Of a DNA stretch of 64,000 nt, positions 1 to 8,822 are shown piece after piece (positions within the stretch are counted from its first letter, which is position 1; each line of letters starts with the position of its first letter). The notes below the pieces were generated by a model. It was not told the origin of the DNA and searched no databases. It saw only the letters and a list, made by a program, of their open reading frames with translations. The DNA is taken from the NCBI RefSeq assembly GCF_014203855.1, contig NZ_JACHJV010000004.1:93789-157788 (forward strand), read 5' to 3'. Position numbers and translations under genes: made by a program. The DNA comes from Kitasatospora kifunensis (GTDB lineage Bacteria; Actinomycetota; Actinomycetes; Streptomycetales; Streptomycetaceae).

Positions 1-43
1 GATGGCTCGGCGCCCAGCGGAGCGGGTCCCTGTGCCGACGGGG

Positions 44-778
44 TCAGGAGACGGGGACGATCAGGACCGCGCTGCTGTCGACGGTCAGCCGGTCGTTCCT
101 GAACTGGTCGATCGCCGACATGTCGGCGGTGAGGCCCTCGGGCCACAGCCGGGTGGTGAAGAGCAGCACGATGGTCTTGTTGTCCACCGCGAGGTCGGCC
201 CACTCCTGCACGACGTCGCGGGCCATGCTGAAGCCGGGGATGACGTCGACCTCCACCCGCGGGGTGCTCCCGCTGCGGGTGATCCGGGCGGTCACCGGTC
301 CGGAGCCGAGCAGCGTCGGGTGGTCAAGGACCAGGCCCGGGCGGATGCCCATCTCCTCCAGGAGCGCGGCTGTCGCGGCCTGGCCCTCTGCCGGGCCGAG
401 GAGGCCGTCGCCGGCGTTGAAGGCGAGCAGGAAGGGCAGCTCGGCGCCGGTGACGGGGTGCTCTCCGATCCATCCGACCGTGCCGATGGCACCGAACGCG
501 GATGGCGCGTTGTCGCTGCGGGCGTTGCTCATGTCGGGATCGTAGACCGGGGTGCTGGCCGGCCGCTCGCGGGCGCCGGGAAGCTCCAGGACGTGGCCGC
601 ATTCGGCGAACAGCACTGCGGCGGGGTCGACGGCGGGTACGACCGGTCCCTCGGTGGCGCAACGCGGGCAGGTGGCGCGCACCGGTCGTACCACCTGGTC
701 GTGCTCGTCCAGGACGAGGGAGTCGAAGATCTCGCTCCAGAACCTGGAGAACTCCTCGCCCGGCTCGATCCTGTCCAC
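44..778 (-). CDS. DUF5949-like hypothetical protein
   Basis: Encodes 244 aa from a GTG start with a CTGGAAG ribosome-binding site upstream. The N-terminal third carries a CPRC...ECGH pair typical of a small zinc ribbon (about residues 37-63). The rest contains GWIGEHP, a PFLLAFNAGDG segment and a LLFTTRLWPEG segment, which from memory match the streptomycete family DUF5949, whose members read W(T/S)GEHP...YLLAYSLGDG...FTTRPWPE. Function of that family is unknown to me. No signal peptide or membrane segment is visible, so it is probably cytoplasmic. It is the last minus-strand gene of a small left-hand cluster. The zinc-ribbon fusion at the N-terminus is not something I remember for the family and is an inference. 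Confidence 0.75.
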   Translation of the reverse strand: MDRIEPGEEFSRFWSEIFDSLVLDEHDQVVRPVRATCPRCATEGPVVPAVDPAAVLFAECGHVLELPGARERPASTPVYDPDMSNARSDNAPSAFGAIGTVGWIGEHPVTGAELPFLLAFNAGDGLLGPAEGQAATAALLEEMGIRPGLVLDHPTLLGSGPVTARITRSGSTPRVEVDVIPGFSMARDVVQEWADLAVDNKTIVLLFTTRLWPEGLTADMSAIDQFRNDRLTVDSSAVLIVPVS

Positions 779-865
779 GGCTTCCAGGGTAAGACGCTGG
801 CCTCGGGGCCGCGGTGGTGCTGGTGCGTGCCCGGGGCGGGTGGTCGCCGGTGGCGTGGGTGGGGT

Positions 866-1519
866 TCAGCCCTTGGGGTCGGTGCGGGTCTTCCAGGGGG
901 AGGCGCTGCTCCACAGGCGCCACGCCTGGAGTCCGGTGGCACCGGCGATGAACACGATGCTGATCGGGCCCAGGGCGCCGGCGCCGAGCGTGCCGTTGGT
1001 GAAGTCGATCACGAGCATGAGCAGGAGCAGCACCACCGTTCCGAGCATGATCGGTCGGCTTCGGCTGCCGGTGGCGACGGTGGCGTTGCGGTAGGCCCGG
1101 GCGACGGGGAGCCAGAGCCGCGGGCTGATGGTCGCGGCGAGCAAGAGGGTGGTGAGGGCCGTGGTGGCGGCGAGCCTCGCCGTGGTGGGGAGGGTGCCGT
1201 CGCCGATCGCGATGTCGCCCAGGCAGACGCAGAGGACGACCAGGACGACGAAGGCGATCTCCAGGGCGCTGACTCCGCGTCGCGCGCGGGTGGGGTCCAG
1301 CTGCCACAGGGCCAGGCGGGCTTCGAACGCCGGCACCGACAGGGCGGAGCGTCCGGTGTGCTTGCGGAGGTAGGCCTCCACCGCGCGGGCGCCCTCGGGT
1401 CGCCGGGCGGCGTCCACCCGCACGGCTTCGAGCATGCTTCTGATGCCGCGCCTCTGGACGACGACGTACTCGTGATCCAGAAGGGCGACTGCCGTTTTCC
1501 AGGCTTCGTCGTTTGCCAC
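866..1519 (-). CDS. hypothetical membrane protein
   Basis: Encodes about 217 aa. I chose the GTG at 1519 (protein begins VANDEAWKTAV) rather than the ATG at 1594, because the ATG lies inside a 14-bp hairpin that looks like the terminator of the upstream gene. The N-terminal 85 residues are soluble and helical. They are followed by two hydrophobic stretches (about residues 88-105 and 112-130) and a second hydrophobic pair (about 155-172 and 178-198), giving roughly four transmembrane helices with a short basic C-tail. I do not recognise the family and no catalytic motif is visible. Confidence 0.65.
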   Translation of the reverse strand: MANDEAWKTAVALLDHEYVVVQRRGIRSMLEAVRVDAARRPEGARAVEAYLRKHTGRSALSVPAFEARLALWQLDPTRARRGVSALEIAFVVLVVLCVCLGDIAIGDGTLPTTARLAATTALTTLLLAATISPRLWLPVARAYRNATVATGSRSRPIMLGTVVLLLLMLVIDFTNGTLGAGALGPISIVFIAGATGLQAWRLWSSASPWKTRTDPKG

Positions 1520-1562
1520 GGCTCCATTGCAGCACGGGCGAACGACAGGCCAGAAGTCATGA

Positions 1563-1600
1563 CCGTGGATGAAGGCGAGCAGGGTTGCCTTCATCCACGG
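1563..1600 (-). terminator. hairpin, likely terminator of the 1637-1918 gene
   Basis: CCGTGGATGAAGGC (1563-1576) pairs perfectly with GCCTTCATCCACGG (1587-1600) around a 10-nt loop. It lies 37 bp downstream of a minus-strand stop codon and upstream of the next minus-strand gene. There is no U-tract, as is common in streptomycetes. Confidence 0.6.
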
Positions 1601-1636
1601 CCAGGGCCGGGGCTGTACTCCGGTGCGGGGGTTGTT

Positions 1637-1918
1637 TCAGTACTCGCCGAGGGTGGTGAGTACGACTTCCCACCGGCCGGGCTGGGCTTCGGCAGTCGCT
1701 TCGGCGGTTGCCCTGCGAAGGTCGTCTTCGGCATCGTGGTCGATCCAGGCGAGCAGGCGCTTCTCGGCTTCGGTGGCGTTTGAGGCGTCGATGGCGAAGT
1801 GCGTGGTGGCCCGGCCCCAGCCTTCGTCGGGGATTTCGATCTCGCTCTCGGAGATCCTGCAGGCGTTCCACCGGTCGTTCGGGACGGGTGGCAAGTCTGT
1901 GGGGTACCGGGTGGGCAC
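1637..1918 (-). CDS. hypothetical small acidic protein
   Basis: Encodes 93 aa from a GTG at 1918 preceded by GGGAGA. A longer reading from 2002 would run through the upstream regulatory region and is less likely. The protein begins VPTRYPTDLPPVPND and has a helical, acidic C-terminal half ending LTTLGEY. No family is recognised. It is transcribed divergently from the gene at 2192, and the two share an intergenic inverted-repeat pair. Confidence 0.6.
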   Translation of the reverse strand: MPTRYPTDLPPVPNDRWNACRISESEIEIPDEGWGRATTHFAIDASNATEAEKRLLAWIDHDAEDDLRRATAEATAEAQPGRWEVVLTTLGEY

Positions 1919-2018
1919 GGATTCTCCCTGGGTGCTCGAAGGAAGCCACGGTTCAGGCGGGCGACGGTCCGGATTCACTATGGCACCAGGGGTCCGGGAC
2001 AACCCTTCAATATTGCGA

Positions 2019-2146
2019 CTTTAGACAACTGCCAGTGCAAACCCCCTCCAGTCTGCAAGGTGGCTGATGTGCGTGAGGAAAGGTGCACGAGGAGGGCGCG
2101 CGCGGGACTCAACTGAGTGGGTGGATAGCCAGGCAGTTGTCTAAAG
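2019..2146. repeat. separated 15-bp inverted repeat in a divergent promoter region
   Basis: CTTTAGACAACTGCC at 2019-2033 recurs as its exact reverse complement GGCAGTTGTCTAAAG at 2132-2146, 98 bp apart. It sits in the 273-bp intergenic region between divergently transcribed genes. Two distant operator copies in opposite orientation suggest a DNA-binding protein acting on both promoters, perhaps with looping. This is inferred only from sequence symmetry. Confidence 0.6.
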
Positions 2147-2191
2147 CTCACCGTGAATACCCGAGCCAGAGGAACACGAAGGGATCCGACG

Positions 2192-2926
2192 ATGGTCGCG
2201 AGCAAGGCCCAGGCCGCCTGGGACGAACTGAACGAGCGCCAGCGCACCTACCTGCGCGCGTTCCTGGACGAGGACCAGGGCCTGGAGGAAGAGCACCGCC
2301 ACCTCGGCGCCACCGGCCGCTGGGGCAAGGCGCCGGCCCGGGTCTGGAGGAGGATCCACCTCACCGGCCGCTACGCCCCCACCCCCCGCAGGCTGCGGTC
2401 GGCCGGCGTGTGGGAGTCCGGCGCCGGATCCACCCTCGCCGCCCTCGCAGACCGCGGCCTCATCGAGCTCGGCACCAACCCGGCCAGCGGCCTGTACGCG
2501 CTGCTCACCCGCGCCGGACGAGCAGCCGCCCGAGCGGGCCTGGGCATCGCGCCCGCCACCCGCAAGGAGCCCTGGGAGCTGTCCAAGTGGCTCTGGCGGG
2601 AAATGGCCAAGGTCGCCCGGGCCGGCGAGCAGGGCCTGCCCGCCGAAGAGCTCTTCGGCTCCGCCCACCTCTACCTCGACGCCGCACACGCCCACCGCCG
2701 CGGCAACCGCCCCTACCTCCACAGCCACCGCTCCTTCATCACCTACACGCCCCGGGACTACTACGGGAACCCGTACCCGTACACGTCCAGCAAGACCGTG
2801 CACCACTACCGCCTCACCGAGCAGGGCCGCGCGCACTACACCGACCACCTCCAGGCCTACCGCGAGTTCTACCCCGACATCGCCGCCCCCGACATCGCGC
2901 CCACCGCCGACACGCCGGTGCAATGA
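2192..2926 (+). CDS. hypothetical protein with helix-turn-helix-like folds
   Basis: Encodes 244 aa from ATG 2192 (MVASKAQAAWDEL), chosen for the GAAGGGA ribosome-binding site just upstream. An in-frame ATG at 2153 has no such site. Residues about 20-35 (NERQRTYLRAFLDEDQ) and 75-105 (WESGAGSTLAALADRGLIEL...YALLTRAGRAAA) resemble the winged-helix arrangement seen in MarR-like proteins, where a recognition region is followed by a GL(I/V)E strand and a Y.LT..GR segment. A second LTEQGRAHYT segment near residue 220 repeats that wing-end motif, so the protein may contain two such domains. Role unknown. It could regulate its own divergent promoter, where an inverted-repeat pair is visible. Confidence 0.7.
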   Translation: MVASKAQAAWDELNERQRTYLRAFLDEDQGLEEEHRHLGATGRWGKAPARVWRRIHLTGRYAPTPRRLRSAGVWESGAGSTLAALADRGLIELGTNPASGLYALLTRAGRAAARAGLGIAPATRKEPWELSKWLWREMAKVARAGEQGLPAEELFGSAHLYLDAAHAHRRGNRPYLHSHRSFITYTPRDYYGNPYPYTSSKTVHHYRLTEQGRAHYTDHLQAYREFYPDIAAPDIAPTADTPVQ

Positions 2927-3120
2927 CCGGAGCGCTCGCCGACGAGATCCGCCGACCCGGCCCCGGGCCGGACCGCGGCGCACTACCATCGAACGGGATC
3001 TCTCCCGGGCCGCAGGATCGCTGCGGGGCCCCGCACCACCGGCCGGACGGCCGCCTTCCCTGCCTGCGCAGGGCTGCACGGCACTGCCCCGTGCCGTCCC
3101 ACTCCCAGCAGGAGAGAGCC

Positions 3121-4164
3121 ATGCCCGAACTGCCCCCTGCCGCTGACGCCCCGTCGCAGCCCACCGCGACCGAGTTGGCCGCCTGGCTGCACAACCCGGC
3201 CCTGACCGTCGAGCCCGAAGGCGACGCCGGCCTGCGCGTGCGCTTCACCGACCGGCCGGGCCTTCCCGACCCCTTCCGCCGGCGGCTCGCGCTCACCGAG
3301 GCGCGCGCCCGCCTGGAGTCACCCAGCTGCCCGTGGACGCTGGCCGCCGACGCCTTCACCGAAGACGGCCAGGAGGTCCCCCGTGGCGACGGTCCTTTCA
3401 CGCTGCTGGTGCGCGCCATCACCCCGCAGGAGTCCGCCGCCCGCCGCGAGGCCCGCACCCAGGCCCGGCAGCAGGAGCGTAGCGCCGCTCGCCAGGCCTC
3501 CGCAGTGGCGAACGCGGCCTACGAGGCCAAGCGGCAGGAGTGGCTGGCCGCCGCCACCCCCATGCCGCAGGCCGAGCAGTCGGCCCGGGTCGACCGCCCG
3601 GTGCGCGCGATCGCCCCCAGCGACCTGCCCGTGCTCGGCTACGCGCACGGCCCCAACCACTACCACGGGCACACCGAGCCCACCATGTTCCGGCCCCTCG
3701 GCCCCGACCCGGTGGTGCGCAGCTCCCACCCGCAACGCGGCGCCGGCCTGTGGACGTCGCCCGCCCTGGAGCAGGACGACGACGGCACGGTGCTGGCGAG
3801 CGTCTGGTCGCGGTTCTGGGCCAGCGAGTCCCCCGGCGACGACCGGTACTCCGAGCACCTGCGGATCACGCCCGACCCCACCGCCCGCATCGCGCTGATC
3901 GACAACAGCGAGGACCTGCTCGCCCTGGTCCAGCAGTACCCCAACCCCCCGGACGACTCCCCGTTCGACGACTCCCACCTCTTCCCCAACTGGCCCGAGG
4001 TGGCCGCGGACTGGGACGCGGTCTACCTGACCGCCGACGGGGCGCGGGCGACCGCCGTCGAGGACCGCGACCAGGCGACCGCACCGCACCTGGACGGCTG
4101 GGCGGGCGCCGCCGTGCTGTGGCTACGGCCGGCCTACACCGTGGCCGACGGCCTCGGACTGTAG
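3121..4164 (+). CDS. hypothetical protein with an actinophage-type GLWTS domain
   Basis: Encodes 347 aa from ATG 3121, preceded by GGAGAGAG. The first 110 residues are soluble. Residues about 110-140 form a charged helix (RREARTQARQQERSAARQ). The C-terminal 190 residues carry GAGLWTS, a W..FWASES segment, LIDNSEDLLALVQQYP, a W.EVAADWDAVYLT block and VLWLRPAY near the end. From memory the same order of motifs occurs in uncharacterised actinophage and actinobacterial proteins (GLW(T/L)S ... DLxxLxxxY ... YDGIHLT ... LWLR). I do not know a proven activity. The arrangement is vaguely reminiscent of small ADP-ribosyltransferase folds, but I see no certain catalytic set. No membrane segment or signal peptide. 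Confidence 0.75.
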   Translation: MPELPPAADAPSQPTATELAAWLHNPALTVEPEGDAGLRVRFTDRPGLPDPFRRRLALTEARARLESPSCPWTLAADAFTEDGQEVPRGDGPFTLLVRAITPQESAARREARTQARQQERSAARQASAVANAAYEAKRQEWLAAATPMPQAEQSARVDRPVRAIAPSDLPVLGYAHGPNHYHGHTEPTMFRPLGPDPVVRSSHPQRGAGLWTSPALEQDDDGTVLASVWSRFWASESPGDDRYSEHLRITPDPTARIALIDNSEDLLALVQQYPNPPDDSPFDDSHLFPNWPEVAADWDAVYLTADGARATAVEDRDQATAPHLDGWAGAAVLWLRPAYTVADGLGL

Positions 4165-4404
4165 GCAGTCCACCGCCGACGTGGTCACGACCACTTCCAG
4201 CTGCGCGAGATGCCCGGCGGCCTGCGGCCCCTGCGCGACCTGGATACCGGCGGTCCGTGACCCGGCAGTGGCGGTTCACCCGCGCGAGTGACGGCTCTCC
4301 GAAGCCGTACTCCGTGATGGGTAACTCAATTACGGTTCAGTCGAGTTGGCAAGCGGCGCGGGGGTCTGAGGGGCAGGCGCGCGCCGGTCGACGTCGGCTG
4401 ACGG

Positions 4405-5709
4405 GTGGGGGCGCCGGTGCAGTTCACCGCCGTGCACGGCGAGTGGGGCAGGGTGGATGTCACCCTGCCCGACCTCGGGGTCGGCAGGTCGTGGGAGGCG
4501 ATCCACCGGGTGCGGGGGATCGAGCTGACGTGCCCCGAGTGCGGCGGGCAGGTCTTCGCACGGGTCTCCCAGCTCGGCAACCGGCACATCTACCACCGGG
4601 TCAAGCCGCCGTCCTGCTCGCTGGCGAACGAGTCGCTGGAGCACCACCTGCTGAAGCTGGAACTGGTGACCCTCGCCCGCGCCGTCGGCTTCCGCGCCGA
4701 GCTCGAAGTCGGCGACCCGGCCGGGCTGTGGCGGGCGGACGTGATGGTCTTCGACCAGGACGGCGGGTGGCTGATGGCGCTAGAGGTCCAGCTGTCCCCG
4801 ATCACGGTCGAGGACATCAAGCACCGCACCAGCCGGTACGCACGCGACGGGGTGCGGGTGTGCTGGTTCGGCCTGCAGCCCCGGCCGTGGGCCGGGAGCG
4901 TGCCGACGCTGCTGGTCGACCTGCCCGAGAGCCGGGACGCGGCGTGGAAGGTGACCGCGGGCCTGGCCCGCTTCGACTGGAACCCTCGCCGCAGGAACGG
5001 GCCGGCGCTGTGGGAGCCCGTCGACACGACGCTGGCCGACGCCGTGGCGTGGGTGCTGCGGGGCCAGATCGTCCTGCATCGCGCGACACGCCACAGCAAG
5101 CGGGTCAACGGGCTCATGGACGGAGAGTGGGCGGAAGGTTGGACGGGCAGCGGGAACCACTCCTGGCAGGCATGGTGGACCGCCCCTGCCTACACGGCCC
5201 TCGCCCACCAGCACGTCCAGCACGTGGAGGAGGAGGAACGGCGCGAGCGGGAAGCCGCGGAACGGCGGGCGGAGCGGGAGCGGCTGGAGGCGATCCGGCG
5301 CGCCGAGCAGGAGAGGGAGCGGGCCAAGAAGCAGGCGGCGAAGGACCAGGCCTACAGGGCGTTCTGGGCCCGCACCGGTATGAACCGGGCGTACTGGCGG
5401 GTCTTCGCCGACGTCCTGACCGGCTACACCGGCAAGGAGTTGGTGTTCGGAGTGCCCGACCCCGCCTACGGGGACGGGCGGCCAGCCTTCCGCTGCACCG
5501 CCGCCGGTCGCCCGGACTGGACAGAGCCGGTCGCCGTCGCCTGTCCGGACCCGGGGAAGCTGCGGGCCTGGGCGGAGGAACTGCCCATCCTGGTGTACTC
5601 GGACCAGTATCTGGACGTCCTCGCCTCCCGGGCGTGGGCACCGATGACGGTGTTCGTGGTGGACATCGTCTACCGCAGGGTGACAGAGGAACAGCTGACG
5701 CCCGGCTGA
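4405..5709 (+). CDS. CoiA-like competence/nuclease family protein
   Basis: Encodes 434 aa, GTG start (an alternative GTG lies 12 bp downstream). A zinc-binding CPECGG segment lies near residue 40, and a YHRVKPPSCSLANES..HHLLK stretch follows, the H/C-rich region seen before the nuclease core of CoiA-like proteins. The core reads WRADVMVF (about 108-115) and ALEVQLSPITVEDI (about 124-137), which fits the D...ExQ signature of a restriction-endonuclease-like fold, with the aspartate, glutamate and glutamine all present. A charged coiled coil (about 272-320) links to a C-terminal domain of unknown type. CoiA proteins act on DNA in natural competence, but streptomycetes are not known to use that pathway. 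A second member of the family lies at 23022. Confidence 0.8.
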   Translation: MGAPVQFTAVHGEWGRVDVTLPDLGVGRSWEAIHRVRGIELTCPECGGQVFARVSQLGNRHIYHRVKPPSCSLANESLEHHLLKLELVTLARAVGFRAELEVGDPAGLWRADVMVFDQDGGWLMALEVQLSPITVEDIKHRTSRYARDGVRVCWFGLQPRPWAGSVPTLLVDLPESRDAAWKVTAGLARFDWNPRRRNGPALWEPVDTTLADAVAWVLRGQIVLHRATRHSKRVNGLMDGEWAEGWTGSGNHSWQAWWTAPAYTALAHQHVQHVEEEERREREAAERRAERERLEAIRRAEQERERAKKQAAKDQAYRAFWARTGMNRAYWRVFADVLTGYTGKELVFGVPDPAYGDGRPAFRCTAAGRPDWTEPVAVACPDPGKLRAWAEELPILVYSDQYLDVLASRAWAPMTVFVVDIVYRRVTEEQLTPG

Positions 5710-5783
5710 GGGACGGGCCGGCCCCGCGCCGCTGCCCTCCGCTCCGCACCGTTGGTCAGCGCCCAGGTCTACGCTCTTCGGAC

Positions 5784-6659
5784 ATGGACGCTTCCCTGTA
5801 TCGCATCCGCGCACTGCAAGCCGCCGACGTCGAAGCGGCCCTGGAGCTGATGCAGCTGGCCAACCCCGCCTACGACGCACAGAGCCTGCGAGCGCACCGG
5901 CATCTGCTGGAGCTGTCCTGCGCCCCGGCAGGCAGCGGGGTCACAGACGAGGCCCTTCGGGTCCTGGCAGAGGAGATGGCCGAGAACGCCGCCGGTGTCC
6001 CCGTCGACGCGGACACCGTCCTCCGCCAGCTGCGCGAGAAGCAGGCCACTGGTGCCCTGGTGGAGACCGGGCTGATCAGCGTGGTGGCGGAGGAACGCGC
6101 CACCGGCACCGTTGTCGGTTTGGTGAACGCCGGCGTCCCCGGACGATGGACGCACCAGGCCGCAACCCAACTGCCCGAACCGATGGTCCGCCAGCTGCGC
6201 GAGCGGGTGGTGGAGGTGAGCGACATCGCCGTGGCGCCCTCGGCGCGACGCCGCGGAATCGGCCAGGAGCTGCTGGCCGCTGTCCTCAACGCCGACACCG
6301 AGCGGGCGCAGCAGTGGCGCGTCGCGATGTGGTTCTTCCACGAGGGCGCGGGCGCAGGCGGCTTCCACCGCGCGATGGCCCCCGAGTGGCCGGTCGGGCA
6401 GCCGATCGCATTCCTGGACTCCGGGCGGGAGTACGCCCCGTTCCGGGAGATGACGGGGGACCTTCGCGCTTGCGTCGCGCCGCTGCACCCCAACCTGACC
6501 TTGATCATGGACCCCACCGGGCGACCCGCGATCAAGGGGGTTTTCGATCAGCCCTGGCCGGAGTCGACCAGCAGCGGTCGGAAGGCTGGAACGTCAACAG
6601 CTGCCCTCAAGCGGGACAAGAAGAAGGACAAGAAGATGCGGGGCCGCGCCCGGGGCTGA
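5784..6659 (+). CDS. GNAT-family N-acetyltransferase
   Basis: Encodes 291 aa from ATG 5784. The first 120 residues hold an unusually long helical insert. The acetyl-CoA-binding motif A is clear at about residues 147-167: VSDIAVAPSARRRGIGQELL, with the RRRGIG pyrophosphate loop intact. The C-terminus ends in a very basic lysine-rich tail (RDKKKDKKMRGRARG). The substrate cannot be read from sequence. Plasmid GNATs include drug-modifying, toxin and protein acetyltransferases. No antitoxin-like gene is adjacent, so a toxin role has no support here. Confidence 0.85.
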   Translation: MDASLYRIRALQAADVEAALELMQLANPAYDAQSLRAHRHLLELSCAPAGSGVTDEALRVLAEEMAENAAGVPVDADTVLRQLREKQATGALVETGLISVVAEERATGTVVGLVNAGVPGRWTHQAATQLPEPMVRQLRERVVEVSDIAVAPSARRRGIGQELLAAVLNADTERAQQWRVAMWFFHEGAGAGGFHRAMAPEWPVGQPIAFLDSGREYAPFREMTGDLRACVAPLHPNLTLIMDPTGRPAIKGVFDQPWPESTSSGRKAGTSTAALKRDKKKDKKMRGRARG

Positions 6660-6835
6660 GCTCCGGCTCGCACGGCCTCGGGCGCGCAGCACCGTGGCCG
6701 ACGCGGCGATGCCCGCCCCGGGCCTGTACCGGTCTTCCGAGTAGCTACGCGCAGCGCGGCCTCGCGCAGATCCGCGACCACCTGCTCCTCCGTCCCCAAC
6801 GAGCCCGGCCGGTTTCGCGAAATCCACCAGCCGAC

Positions 6836-6852
6836 TATCCGAAACGGATAAT
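6836..6852. promoter_or_regulatory. short palindrome and -10-like element directly before a leaderless-type gene
   Basis: TATCCG-AAA-CGGATA (6836-6850) is a perfect inverted repeat with a 3-nt centre, overlapping GATAAT (6847-6852), a good -10 match. The ATG of the next gene is only 9 bp further on and has no purine-rich ribosome-binding site. This fits leaderless or near-leaderless transcription under a repressor that covers the promoter. Confidence 0.45.
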
Positions 6853-6861
6853 GTCCGCGGT

Positions 6862-8733
6862 ATGGCCCTCCTACGCCGCGGCCGGCCCAAGCCGGACTCC
6901 TACGCCATCGCCGACATCGCCTCCCTGACAGGCCTTCACCGCTCCCGGATCTCCCAACTGCACCAAGCCGAGAACCCGGACTCCTTGCCCGAGCCGGACG
7001 GGGCCGACAGCACCCCGACCCGCCCTCGCTGGGCGTCGGAGACGATCGCGCGCTGGTGCGCGCGGGTCGGCCGCCGTCTGGACCCCGAGGCCGCCTCGTG
7101 GCTGATGCCGGGTCCGGACGGACCGCACCTTCGACGCGCCGACGAACGCGTCGTCCGCTTGGACCCCGACCCGTCCGCCGGCGCGCTCGGGCGCTTCGCC
7201 CCGCAGCCGCTCGCCCTGCACGTCGCGCACTACGCCCCGACCGGCGGGAACGGTTCCTCGATCTGGCTGGTCACCCCGCTCGCGCCCACCGAGACGATCC
7301 ACCTCCTGGGCTGGCCTCCGCGCTGGCCCCACGGCCACCCCCTGGCTCACCTCGTCCACGAGATCCTCGCCGACCATGACGCGCCGCTGCCTCGGCGCGG
7401 CGATGCCCTGCTGGGCACCCTGGTGCTGTTGCCGACCACCGCCAAGCCCGACCACCACCCGCTGGCGGCCGAGGCGCGGCTGCTCGACCTCTACAGCAGC
7501 GATGTTGAGCAGCCCGGCCGGCTGCGCGGCGACGTCCACGACCGCCTGCGCATCAGCCATCGCCAGGGCGACGGCGAGCTGTTCGACCTGGTCCAGGCGA
7601 TCGGCCATCGCCTGCCGCTGTGGCACGCGGGGTGCGCCACGGCCGAGCTGACTGCCACCTGGGAGCCGGAGCGCACCGGCCGCCTGGTGCCCGGCCGTAT
7701 CCCGCCGCCGCTGGCCCCGGCGTGGTCGTTCCGTCAGCGGTGCGAGGCGGTCGCACGCACCGCTGACGGCGCGCTGGCCGAGTCCCTGCGCCAGCTCGGC
7801 GGCTGGCGGTGGGACACCGCCTCCTGCGACTGGCACTCGGGGCCTTTCGGCTACCTCGACCTGCCCGAGGGCTGCGACGCCCGGATCTGGCAGCGCCCGG
7901 TGGATTTCGAACTCCCGCCGCGCCAGCGCGTGAACGGCGACTTCTGGCAGGCCCTGGAGTGGCTGATGGAGGAGTCGCCCTCCCGGATCCTTGCCGAGGC
8001 CGCGGCCGACTTCTACACCGACCCCGGCAGTGCGGGCATCGCCGTGGTGGATCCGCACCTCCTTCCGCTGCTGGCCCGCGACCACCTCACCCGGGACATC
8101 ACCCCCGTCCGGGAATCCGTCACCAGCTACCGGGCCCGCCGGGTGGTCGAGTTCTTCGAGAACGCGGGCCTACCCGATGTGGCCGGCGGCGCCACCCTTG
8201 GCCGCTGGCCGCTGCCTGGTGGCCCCGCGTGGTGCGCGACCGCCGACGGCACCGCCCTGGTGGCCGTGCACGTGCCCCGCCGTACCCCCGCCCCGCACGA
8301 GCCGGTCACCGCCCCGGTCGATCTGGACGGTGCGGGCGCACCGGCCGGGCCCGGCGAGAGGATGGTCGGGCAGCCGCTGGAGGTGGTCTTCGTCCCCACC
8401 GCCACGCCGGAGATGTTCGTCGGCTTCCTCCTGACCGACAGCGACCAGACACTGCTGCTGCCGGCGCTTGGCGGCGCCGAGGCGCTGGCCTCCGCCGTCG
8501 AGCACGTCGTCTGGCACCCGGGCGAGCGCGCCCTGCCGGTCGGCCTGCCCCGCTCCGGCTCGCGCGCGCTGGTGAACGCCATCTCGGCGCGGCTGCCCCA
8601 CGGGCCGTCCACCGCGTGGTGGCAGCAGATCACCCAGCTCGTCGGCGAACACGACGAACGGCACTGCCACTACTGCTCCCGGCGGGCTGCCCGCCCGGAG
8701 GCCACCGCCGGGCCGTCGCCGAGCACCGCCTGA
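6862..8733 (+). CDS. large hypothetical protein with N-terminal helix-turn-helix
   Basis: Encodes 623 aa. Residues about 12-40 read YAIADIASLTGLHRSRISQL, a classical helix-turn-helix resembling the MerR/excisionase type, followed by WASETIARWCARVGR, which looks like the continuation of that DNA-binding unit. The remaining 540 residues are rich in tryptophan and proline with no recognised catalytic motif. A short segment near the C-terminus contains HCHYCSRR, a possible metal-binding cluster. No membrane segments. The gene lacks a Shine-Dalgarno sequence and starts immediately after a -10-like element. A strong terminator follows. I do not recognise the family. Confidence 0.75.
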   Translation: MALLRRGRPKPDSYAIADIASLTGLHRSRISQLHQAENPDSLPEPDGADSTPTRPRWASETIARWCARVGRRLDPEAASWLMPGPDGPHLRRADERVVRLDPDPSAGALGRFAPQPLALHVAHYAPTGGNGSSIWLVTPLAPTETIHLLGWPPRWPHGHPLAHLVHEILADHDAPLPRRGDALLGTLVLLPTTAKPDHHPLAAEARLLDLYSSDVEQPGRLRGDVHDRLRISHRQGDGELFDLVQAIGHRLPLWHAGCATAELTATWEPERTGRLVPGRIPPPLAPAWSFRQRCEAVARTADGALAESLRQLGGWRWDTASCDWHSGPFGYLDLPEGCDARIWQRPVDFELPPRQRVNGDFWQALEWLMEESPSRILAEAAADFYTDPGSAGIAVVDPHLLPLLARDHLTRDITPVRESVTSYRARRVVEFFENAGLPDVAGGATLGRWPLPGGPAWCATADGTALVAVHVPRRTPAPHEPVTAPVDLDGAGAPAGPGERMVGQPLEVVFVPTATPEMFVGFLLTDSDQTLLLPALGGAEALASAVEHVVWHPGERALPVGLPRSGSRALVNAISARLPHGPSTAWWQQITQLVGEHDERHCHYCSRRAARPEATAGPSPSTA

Positions 8734-8755
8734 CCGACGGCCGACCCTGCATGCA

Positions 8756-8789
8756 GTTCGGCCCGGTGCCGATGGGCACCGGGCCGAAC
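8756..8789. terminator. strong bidirectional terminator
   Basis: GTTCGGCCCGGTGCC (8756-8770) pairs perfectly with GGCACCGGGCCGAAC (8775-8789) around GATG, followed by TTCTTCGCTT. It lies between convergent genes ending at 8733 (plus) and 8823 (minus), so it can serve both. Confidence 0.85.
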
Positions 8790-8822
8790 TTCTTCGCTTG
8801 TACGGCGGCAGGTCGGCTACTG

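Noticed and set aside
2..1783. Long plus-strand open frame (593 codons) over the left end
   Set aside because: It lies opposite three minus-strand genes with better codon bias, ribosome-binding sites and family resemblance. It is a high-GC shadow frame.
4162..4260. Coding-like continuation after the TAG stop of the 3121 gene (32 more in-frame codons)
   Set aside because: Third-position GC is good, but related proteins end at about the existing stop, so this is more likely chance than readthrough.
5784..6659. GNAT protein as a type II toxin
   Set aside because: GNAT toxins come with a small DNA-binding antitoxin gene. None is adjacent, and the protein is longer than typical toxins.
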